Shown: in pieces, positions 58,262 through 64,000 of the stretch | Numbering within the stretch: position 1 is the first letter of the stretch | How the letters are laid out: each line of letters begins with the position of its first letter | Origin: CAYSUS01 sp964434165 | GTDB taxonomy: Bacteria > Planctomycetota > Planctomycetia > Pirellulales > Thermoguttaceae | NCBI GenBank assembly: GCA_964434165.1 | Contig: CAYSUS010000029.1 | Location: 9,890-73,889, forward strand | Length of the DNA: 64,000 nt | Direction: 5' to 3' | The notes under the pieces: generated by a model | Told to the model about the DNA's origin: nothing | Database searches by the model: none | What the model saw: the letters and a program-made list of their open reading frames with translations, nothing else | Translations under genes and position numbers: made by a program

Positions 58262-60058
58262 ATGCCGTCGTTTGCCGTGGTCGCCCTGTGCTTGGCCGCC
58301 GTGTCGCAACCTTGGAGCGAGGTCCGCTTCGGCGAGAAGACGCTGCTTCTGCACCCCAAGTGCCGGCCCGCGCCCGACCTGCCGCTGGGCCCGTTCGTCA
58401 AGCTCGGCGACGGCAGCGTCCTGGCCGCCGACCGCACGGGCGTGCTGGCGAGCAGCGACGAAGGCAGGTCCTGGCAGGCCCGGCGGCTTTTTGCCGATCC
58501 CAAGAAGTACGAGTGCCGCCCCGAAAGGGCCATGCTCCGCGCCCGTGACGGCACGATCCTCCTGGCGTTCCTCAACCAGAAGGAGATGGCGTTTCGCTGG
58601 GACCAGGCCAAGGGCGGGCCGCAGCCTGGCTGCCGGCTGCCGGTTTACGTTGTGCGGAGCACCGACGAGGGCCGCACGTGGCTTGCTCCCCAGCGGATCC
58701 AGGACGACTACTGCGGGGCCCTGCGCACGATGATCCAGTTGCGCTCCGGGCGCATCGTGCTCGGCTCGCAGAAGGCCGCGGCCGAGCCCGGCCGGCACGT
58801 CTCGTTCACCTGGCTCTCCGACGATGAAGGGGTGACCTGGAAGCGGAGCAACATCCTCGATCTGGGCGAATACGGCGGCTACGGCGATCACGGCGGCGGC
58901 ATTGAGCCGACCTTTGCCGAGCTGGGGGGCGGCCGGCTGTGGATGCTTCTGCGCACCGAGCGCGGCCGCTTCAGCGAGGCCTTCTCCAATGACGGCGGCC
59001 TCACCTGGGAGGACGTGCGCCCCTCGAAGATTGCGGCCAGCGGGTCCCCAGGCCAGTTGCAGCGCCTCCAGAGCGGGCGGCTCGTCCTCCTCTGGAACCG
59101 GTTCATCGATGCAGAGAAGAGAACCGGCCGGCGAGAGCAGATCTCCTTGGCCTTCTCCGAGGACGACGGCAAGACCTGGACCGATCCGGTCGTGCTGGCC
59201 TACGACGCGAAGAAGCCGGGCGGCAGGGCCTCGCAGCATCGGCTCTCTTACCCGTACGTCCTGGAACACGTGCCGGGCGAGCTGTGGGTGACGACCATGC
59301 AGGGGCCGCTGCGGATCAAGCTCCTGGAGGATGACTTCTTCCCCCGGCGCCGCAGCGACAAGACCTACCGGGTCCGCTGGCTGCCCGAGGCGAGGGTCAA
59401 GCTGGACGGCCGTGCCGACGAGCCGGCGTGGTCCCAGGCGCAATTGGAGAAGGACTTCAGCTTCCCGTGGAAGGACAAGCCCGCCCCGGCGACCGAATTC
59501 CGCGCCGTGTGTGACGGCGAGCATCTGTACTTCGCCTTTCGCGTCCACGACGAGGACGTGGTCGTGCTGGACCGGCTCCGCGACGAGGAGGACGCGGTCT
59601 TCGAGGACCGCGTCGAGCTGTACTTCTCCCCGGACGAGCGGATGAAGGACTACTACTGCGCGGAGATCGATCCGCGGGGCCGGGCATTCGACTACCGCGG
59701 AGCATACTATCGCCGCATCGATCCGAAGTGGAGCTGGCAGGGCCTCCGCGCAGCGGGGGCGGCGATCGAGCAGGGCTACGTGGTCGAGGGGCGAATCCCG
59801 CTGGCCAGTTTCGAGGCGATGGGGTTTCCACGCCTGAAACCCGGCGTGAAGATCCGGTGTGGGCTGTTCCGCGCCGAGTTCCATCACGACTGTAGCGGCA
59901 AGCCGGCTCCCAAGCCCGACAGCATCCACACCCGTGGCCGCCAGCTCGACGGCCCGCTGCCCGTCCAGACCTGGATCGCCTGGGTCGATCCGGGGACCGA
60001 GGAGCCCGACTTCCACGTGCCCACTTCGCTGGGCTGGCTGGAGGTGGTGAAGGAGTGA
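58262..60058 (+). CDS. Sialidase-like Asp-box protein with CBM9-like C-terminal domain
   Basis: A 598-residue, probably exported protein; the short hydrophobic N-terminus (MPSFAVVALCLAAVSQPWSE) acts as signal. ATG 58262 has GAGGAGA 7 bases upstream. Residues about 20-370 form a six-bladed sialidase-type propeller with at least five Asp boxes: SSDEGRSW (64-71), STDEGRTW, SDDEGVTW, SNDGGLTW and SEDDGKTW. Residues about 385-595 resemble the family-9 carbohydrate-binding/DOMON-like domain (LDGRADEPAWSQAQLEKDFS, FRAVCDGEHLYFAFRVHDED, DRVELYFSPDERMKDYYCAE). Likely glycan binding or hydrolysis outside the cytoplasm; catalytic sialidase residues (Arg triad, Tyr) cannot all be assigned, so substrate is open. 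Confidence 0.8.
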   Translation: MPSFAVVALCLAAVSQPWSEVRFGEKTLLLHPKCRPAPDLPLGPFVKLGDGSVLAADRTGVLASSDEGRSWQARRLFADPKKYECRPERAMLRARDGTILLAFLNQKEMAFRWDQAKGGPQPGCRLPVYVVRSTDEGRTWLAPQRIQDDYCGALRTMIQLRSGRIVLGSQKAAAEPGRHVSFTWLSDDEGVTWKRSNILDLGEYGGYGDHGGGIEPTFAELGGGRLWMLLRTERGRFSEAFSNDGGLTWEDVRPSKIAASGSPGQLQRLQSGRLVLLWNRFIDAEKRTGRREQISLAFSEDDGKTWTDPVVLAYDAKKPGGRASQHRLSYPYVLEHVPGELWVTTMQGPLRIKLLEDDFFPRRRSDKTYRVRWLPEARVKLDGRADEPAWSQAQLEKDFSFPWKDKPAPATEFRAVCDGEHLYFAFRVHDEDVVVLDRLRDEEDAVFEDRVELYFSPDERMKDYYCAEIDPRGRAFDYRGAYYRRIDPKWSWQGLRAAGAAIEQGYVVEGRIPLASFEAMGFPRLKPGVKIRCGLFRAEFHHDCSGKPAPKPDSIHTRGRQLDGPLPVQTWIAWVDPGTEEPDFHVPTSLGWLEVVKE

Positions 60059-60093
60059 CGGGGTGACGGGGCAGGGAGTGACAGAACCTCCCT

Positions 60094-60116
60094 TCTCCCG
60101 CTCCGCTCGCGGGAGA
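60094..60116. repeat. TCTCCCGC/GCGGGAGA inverted repeat
   Basis: Eight perfect pairs with a 7-base loop (TCCGCTC), 36 bases after the sialidase-like gene. The CTCTCCCGC-type palindrome is a widespread intergenic repeat family; here it may also act as a transcription terminator. Confidence 0.5.
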
Positions 60117-60139
60117 GGGCATCAGGCCGCGGGTTTCGC

Positions 60140-60168
60140 TTGCAGGTCCCGTGACGCGCGGCTAGCAT
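60140..60168 (+). promoter_or_regulatory. Weak candidate promoter of the PQQ-like gene
   Basis: TTGCAG (60140-60145), 17 bases, TAGCAT (60163-60168). The -10 equals that proposed for paralogue A at 36744. About 97 bases before ATG 60265. Confidence 0.3.
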
Positions 60169-60264
60169 GAAGCGGTTCTGCTGCAGGCCAGTGCAGCCGG
60201 CGTTCGCAGGGGCCCGGCGGCTGGGCCCGCAGGCTAAATGCGTTCTTGCACTACGAGGCCTTTC

Positions 60265-61530
60265 ATGATCCCCGCGCACATCCGTACCGTAGTCCTCTTT
60301 GCATTCGTCGCGACGCTCGGCCTCCCGCCCTCCATCGCGCGGGCCGCCGATCGGGCCGAGGCGAGCTGGCCCGACTTCCACGGCCCCGGGCGGACCAACA
60401 TCTCGCCCGAGACGGGGCTGCTCGAGAAGTGGCCCAAGGCGGGGCCGACGCTAGTGTGGAAGTACTCCGACTGCGGCCGCGGCTATTCGGGCGTATCGAT
60501 CGCCGACGGAATGATCTTCACGGCCGGGGACTTCGACGAGGAGGAGCTGCTGCTGGCCCTGGACCTCGAGGGCAAGCTGTTGTGGAAGACGGCCAACGGC
60601 GCTTCGTGGCGGGGCGCCAGCCCGGGCTCACGCACGACGCCCACGTTCAGCGAGGGCCGCCTCTACCACATGAGCCCGCACGGGCGCCTGGCCTGCTTCG
60701 AATCCCGGACCGGCAAGGAGGTGTGGGCCGTGGACCTTAAGGAGCGGTTCGACGCGCGGTTCGGCATCTGGTCGCTGGCCGAGAACGTGCTCGTGGACGG
60801 CGACAGGGTCCTGTGCACGCCGGGCGGTCCCAAAGGCCGTGTCGTGGCCCTGGACAAGCACACCGGCAAGACCCGTTGGACCAACACCGAGATCCGCGAC
60901 ACGGCGGCCTACTGCTCGCCGCGGATCGTCACCCACGACGGCGTGCGCCAGATGCTCACCCTCTTCCAGCGCACACTGGCGGCCGTGGAGGTCGAGTCGG
61001 GCGAGCTCGTCTGGTCGGCCCCGTTCGTGCCGCGCTCGCCGCAAAACGCCCTCACGCCGCTTTATCGCGACGGCCACGTGTTCGTTGCCTGCGGGCACTC
61101 GTCGGGCGGCACCGTGATGAAGATTGACGCCGAGCGGGGGACGGCCGAGCCCGTCTGGCATCGCCGCGATCTGGACAACTGCCACGGCGGGGCCCTCTTG
61201 ATCGACGGCCTGCTCTACGGCTGCGGCTGCCGACAAGGGGGAAAGCAGTTTTACTGCGTCGATTTCATGACCGGCAAGACCGTCAAGCTCGACAGCACGC
61301 TGGGCAAGGTCGGCGTCACTTGCGCCGACGGGCACATCTACGCGCTGAACCACCAGGGGACCGTCTCGCTGATTCGCCCCGACCGGGACGAGGGCTTCGA
61401 GATCGTCAGCCAGTTCAACCTGCCCAAGCGACGCTCGAACACCTACCTGGCCCACCCGGTCGTCTGCGGCGGGCGACTGTACCTTCGCGGCGAAGAGCAC
61501 TTGTATTGCTTCGACGTCCGCGCGGAGTAG
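60265..61530 (+). CDS. Exported PQQ-like beta-propeller repeat protein
   Basis: A 421-residue protein. ATG 60265 has GAGG 7 bases upstream (an ATG 9 codons earlier lacks one). Signal peptide MIPAHIRTVVLFAFVATLGL, cleavage near ARA-AD. Then the planctomycete-typical WPDFHGPGRTNISPETGLLE opening and repeated PQQ-type blades: LLLALDLEGKLLWKTANG, ACFESRTGKEVWAVDL, VVALDKHTGKTRWTNTEI, AAVEVESGELVWSAPFV, FYCVDFMTGKTVKL. Usually eight W-docking motifs close such a propeller. Probably periplasmic; whether it binds PQQ or serves as a scaffold or sensor cannot be told. No dehydrogenase-specific residues are evident. Confidence 0.85.
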   Translation: MIPAHIRTVVLFAFVATLGLPPSIARAADRAEASWPDFHGPGRTNISPETGLLEKWPKAGPTLVWKYSDCGRGYSGVSIADGMIFTAGDFDEEELLLALDLEGKLLWKTANGASWRGASPGSRTTPTFSEGRLYHMSPHGRLACFESRTGKEVWAVDLKERFDARFGIWSLAENVLVDGDRVLCTPGGPKGRVVALDKHTGKTRWTNTEIRDTAAYCSPRIVTHDGVRQMLTLFQRTLAAVEVESGELVWSAPFVPRSPQNALTPLYRDGHVFVACGHSSGGTVMKIDAERGTAEPVWHRRDLDNCHGGALLIDGLLYGCGCRQGGKQFYCVDFMTGKTVKLDSTLGKVGVTCADGHIYALNHQGTVSLIRPDRDEGFEIVSQFNLPKRRSNTYLAHPVVCGGRLYLRGEEHLYCFDVRAE

Positions 61531-61703
61531 TCCGTCCATATCAGCACCGGCTGCCAAGCAGACTGATGGCACCCAGCGTGAGGGGACAGCACGTGCGGAT
61601 CGTCCCTCGCTGACGCTTCGGGCTTCGATTGGTTTCGCGCGAACCTCGGCCAGTCGAGGGCTGTCCCCAGCTTCAACATCCCCCCACCCGAGGTCTGCGC
61701 TCC

Positions 61704-62486
61704 ATGTCCGATCCCGCCTCCCGGTCGCTGGAACTCCTCTTCGCCCTGTACGACGGCGTCGTTCGCCGCGGGCCCGGCAGCGAGGCCTCCACGCGTAAGG
61801 CCCTCGCGATGCTCCCCGATCTGCCGGAAGAACCGCAAATCGTGGAGTTTGGCTGCGGGGCCGGAGCGGCCACCCTCACGCTGGCCCGGGCCACGGGCGG
61901 CCACGTCACAGCCGTGGACATCCATCAGCCGGGGCTCGATCAGCTCCACGCCCGAGCCGACCAGCGGGGTTTGGCCGACCGCATCACGACGCTCTGCGCC
62001 GACATGGCCGACCCGCCCCTGGAGGACGACGCCTACGACCTGGTGTGGGCCGAAGGCGCGATCTACCTCGTTGGATTCGAAGCCGGACTGCGCCGCTGGC
62101 GGAGGCTGCTCCGTCGGGGCGGGTATCTGGCCCTGACCGAGCTCTCCTGGCTTCATCCCAACCCGCCCGAGCACCTGGTGGCCCATTGGGCGGAGCAGTA
62201 TCCCGGCATCGCCACGATCGACCGTTGCCTCGAGCTGCTCAGCCAGTGCGGTTACCAGCCGCTGGCCCATTTCGCCCTGCCGCCGGAGGACTGGTCGGAG
62301 AGCTTCTACGGGCCACTTCGGCAGCGGATAGAGGACTTCCTGGCCGAACACCCCGGCGACGAAGACGCGATCGCACTCGTTGAATCGGAGCGCCGCGAGA
62401 TGGGACTCTGGGAAGAGCACCGCGACGACTATGGCTACGTCTTCTACTTGGCCGGCGTCGGCCGGCCGAAGACCTCCAGTTCGTAA
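61704..62486 (+). CDS. Class I SAM-dependent methyltransferase
   Basis: A 260-residue cytoplasmic methyltransferase. ATG 61704 is the nearest start to the conserved body; the open frame extends 25 codons further. Motif I is IVEFGCGAGAATLTLARATG (SAM-binding glycine loop), motif II HVTAVDIHQPGLDQL (acidic ribose ligand), then ADMADPPLEDDAYDLVWAEG and ALTELSWLHPNPPEH. It resembles small-molecule methyltransferases of the UbiE/arsenite group; substrate unknown. Its last 43 bases overlap the convergent gene on the other strand. Confidence 0.85.
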   Translation: MSDPASRSLELLFALYDGVVRRGPGSEASTRKALAMLPDLPEEPQIVEFGCGAGAATLTLARATGGHVTAVDIHQPGLDQLHARADQRGLADRITTLCADMADPPLEDDAYDLVWAEGAIYLVGFEAGLRRWRRLLRRGGYLALTELSWLHPNPPEHLVAHWAEQYPGIATIDRCLELLSQCGYQPLAHFALPPEDWSESFYGPLRQRIEDFLAEHPGDEDAIALVESERREMGLWEEHRDDYGYVFYLAGVGRPKTSSS

Positions 62487-63712
62487 ACAGAGAAACCCCA
62501 TTTTGTCGCGCGGGCCGTGCAGTACACCCGCAGGTAGCGACCCAGTCCTCTCAGGTTGCGTATCTCATCGTAGTCGCCGTCGCACTCCTCCGTGGTGTAG
62601 ATCGTGGCCCACTCCTCCTGGTCGTCGGAGACCTGGACCTCGTAGGCCGCGGCGTGGGCCCTTTCCCACAGGATGCGCGCGCCCGAGATCGCGTGCCGGC
62701 ACCCCAGATCGACGCAGATCCAGTTCGGCTCGCTGTACTGACTGGCCCAGCGTGACCAGGTCTGGCCGTCCACGGCGTTCTCGGGCACGTGCCCGTCCTG
62801 ATTGCCGCCGGTCTGGCGCGACTCGATCGACGAGGCGGTGACGGGGCGGTTCAGCGCCCGGTTGATCCCGCGCACCGTGACCGACACGGTGGCGAAGGCC
62901 TGGTTGCCGGCCGAGTCGCTCACGGTGTATTGGATCTGGTCGTCGCCGTAGAAGCCCGGGTGCGGCGCGTAGTGGAGCTTCCCGTCCTTCAGGGCCACGG
63001 TGCCGTGCTGCATGCCGCCGGCGCTGGTGATGCGGAGCTTGTCGCCGGGCAGGGGATCGGTGTCGTTGGCCACCACGTCGATCACCGCCGGGCTTCCCTC
63101 CACCGTCTCGGCAAAGTCGTCCACGGCCATCGGCACGTGCTCTTCGGGGGCGAGCGGCCGGGAATGGGGCGCGTCGGGCTTGCGCCGGGCGCCCGACCGC
63201 TTCGATCCGGACGCGGCCTCGGGCGTCCCGGGCAGCATGAGGGCCCAGACCAGGGCCACCGCCCCAACGCCAAAGCCCAGCGCCAGGACCGCGGCGAGCA
63301 GCAAGGCCGTTTGCTGGCGCCTCGCTCTCTGGGCCTGGACCTTCGTGCGGAGCACGGCCCCGCCCACGGCCACCCGACCCAGCCCGGCCACGCCGGCGTC
63401 CTCCGGCGCGTCGCGGGGCGCGGCCTTGGCCGCCGTCTTCACGCGGAGCTCGCGGTCGTAGGCGGCCTTCTCGTCGGGGTCGAGCAGACACACCCTGGCG
63501 GCGGACAGCTCGTTGAGCAGCTGTTGCGACTGGAGGGAGAAGCGTCCCGCCTGGAACGAGCGCACGTGGGCCATGGCGCGGTCGGCCGCGTGGTTGATGG
63601 CGTCGGCGTCGTCCTCGTAGAGCCTTAGCCCCAGGAGGCGGTAGTGGTGGGAAGGCTGTTCCTCCGGCGGAATGCCCAGCCACTTGTGGTAAGGATCGAA
63701 CGTGTCGGCCAT
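62444..63712 (-). CDS. J-like/TM protein with cadherin-like and F5/8-type C (discoidin) domains
   Basis: A 422-residue protein starting at ATG 63712. Residues 5-90 are a J-domain-like helical module with the planctomycete-specific opening FDPYHKWLGIPPEEQP and LSAARVCLLDPDEKAAYDRE (no HPD motif, so probably not a DnaJ co-chaperone). A transmembrane helix follows (about 135-159). The outside part has a Pro/Arg linker, a cadherin-like/Ig domain (about 205-285: VIDVVANDTDPLPGDKLRIT, DDQIQYTVSDSAGNQAFATV) and a discoidin domain (about 288-420: NRPVTASSIESRQTGGNQDG, DGQTWSRWASQYSEPNWICV, YLRVYCTARATKWGFSVYEL). It may link a cytoplasmic partner to surface glycans. Convergent 43-base overlap with the methyltransferase. 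Confidence 0.78.
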   Translation of the reverse strand: MADTFDPYHKWLGIPPEEQPSHHYRLLGLRLYEDDADAINHAADRAMAHVRSFQAGRFSLQSQQLLNELSAARVCLLDPDEKAAYDRELRVKTAAKAAPRDAPEDAGVAGLGRVAVGGAVLRTKVQAQRARRQQTALLLAAVLALGFGVGAVALVWALMLPGTPEAASGSKRSGARRKPDAPHSRPLAPEEHVPMAVDDFAETVEGSPAVIDVVANDTDPLPGDKLRITSAGGMQHGTVALKDGKLHYAPHPGFYGDDQIQYTVSDSAGNQAFATVSVTVRGINRALNRPVTASSIESRQTGGNQDGHVPENAVDGQTWSRWASQYSEPNWICVDLGCRHAISGARILWERAHAAAYEVQVSDDQEEWATIYTTEECDGDYDEIRNLRGLGRYLRVYCTARATKWGFSVYELEVFGRPTPAK

Positions 63713-63958
63713 GGCTCTCTGCGCGCACCAACAGCGATGATCCCCCCACACTCCGCGCCCACGGCGCCGGGCGCTCGGTAAGGATAATAACATAGAAGAA
63801 CTCCCCCGCGCGTGCAACTCCCGGTCGTCAACCCGTCGACCAGGGGTGAACACTGGGGTGACACCGAGCCGTGCCGTACCCGGGCGCCGGCCCGCCTTGC
63901 GGCTTCTTCCGCGAAGCGGGCCTCGGAACGCCTCGCTCCAGGAGCGCTAGGCTTTGTC
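63713..63958. other. Intergenic region at the right edge
   Basis: No gene is recognised in these 246 bases. An A/T-rich spot (GGATAATAACATAG, about 63782-63795) is the only promoter-like composition and could serve the minus-strand J-like gene, but no -35 partner is convincing. Confidence 0.3.
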
Positions 63959-64000
63959 TCAAAACACGAGATCGACGTCGTATCGTAGGTACTGCTGGAT
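63959..64000 (-). CDS. Possible C-terminal end of a gene running in from the right
   Basis: On the minus strand the frame from the window edge reads IQQYLRYDVDLVF and stops at TGA (63961-63959). Thirteen codons are too few to identify; the flanking TTTTGAGACAAAGCC could equally be an insertion-sequence end. Reported only because it may be a real 3' end. Confidence 0.22.
   Translation of the reverse strand: MQQYLRYDVDLVF

Noticed and set aside
1..64000. tRNA, rRNA and CRISPR arrays
   Set aside because: No cloverleaf with a GGTTCNANNCC T-arm, no rRNA core sequence and no regularly spaced direct repeats were noticed.

Overview
The window is one contiguous, very GC-rich bacterial stretch (one 10-N gap at 53611-53620) that reads as a Planctomycetota genome, most likely a Pirellulales-type lineage. 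The signs are: two Tat-exported Gfo/Idh/MocA oxidoreductases (15627, 33095); an exported PQQ-like beta-propeller protein (60265); a J-like/TM/cadherin/discoidin protein opening with the planctomycete-typical FDPYHKWLGIPPEEQP segment (62444-63712, minus strand); secreted TIM-barrel and sialidase-like enzymes; an Uma2 endonuclease; and a cell-wall gene cluster that runs straight past the place where ftsA and ftsZ would normally lie. No rRNA, tRNA, CRISPR array or complete insertion sequence was recognised.

Layout. 1-8.7 kb: a truncated haem-binding (ethylbenzene-dehydrogenase-like) protein, a large secreted TIM-barrel glycosidase-like protein overlapping an MnmE-like GTPase, a TPR protein and FxsA. 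9.0-15.5 kb: a tight four-gene peptide/amide-ligase cluster (C39-like cysteine peptidase, RimK-type ATP-grasp ligase, GCS2-like carboxylate-amine ligase, N-formylglutamate-amidohydrolase-like enzyme) behind its own promoter, then a MATE exporter and tadA. 15.6-25.8 kb: an oxidoreductase, a DUF2721 membrane protein, a hybrid histidine kinase, a kinase/response-regulator pair, a CPBP protease, pgsA and rimO. 26-34.5 kb: an ImmA/IrrE-type peptidase, a PTS-IIA/HTH protein overlapping a degenerate receiver-like protein, an LpxL-type acyltransferase, NarL- and NtrC-type regulators, a frameshifted SecD-P1-like gene and a second oxidoreductase. 35.1-38.5 kb: two divergently transcribed paralogous exported proteins of unknown function.

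38.5-47.9 kb is the peptidoglycan cluster murE-murF-mraY-murG-murC-murB-ftsQ. It lacks murD, ftsW, ddl, ftsA and ftsZ, has an operator-like nested inverted repeat around the murE promoter, a strong internal promoter before murC, GAAA-capped hairpins and three of the four copies of a 33-bp palindromic repeat. 48-54.2 kb holds a sugar isomerase-like gene and a one-carbon module: corrinoid protein, a methylenetetrahydrofolate reductase fused to its cysteine-rich partner domain, a methyltetrahydrofolate:corrinoid methyltransferase and formate-tetrahydrofolate ligase, interrupted by a MITE-like element. 54.4-64 kb: a SWIM-SNF2 helicase, Uma2, a sialidase-like protein with a CBM9-like tail, the PQQ-like propeller protein, a methyltransferase and the J-like/discoidin protein.

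The genes that most clearly work together are the amide-ligase cluster with its possible MATE exporter (product unknown), the murein precursor pathway, and the methyl-corrinoid to tetrahydrofolate to formate route. The amide-ligase cluster is the best candidate for an uncharacterised biochemical system. Recurrent promoters have TTGACA-type -35 boxes 16-18 bp from TATAAT-like -10 boxes; several genes use TTG or GTG starts chosen here from Shine-Dalgarno position.
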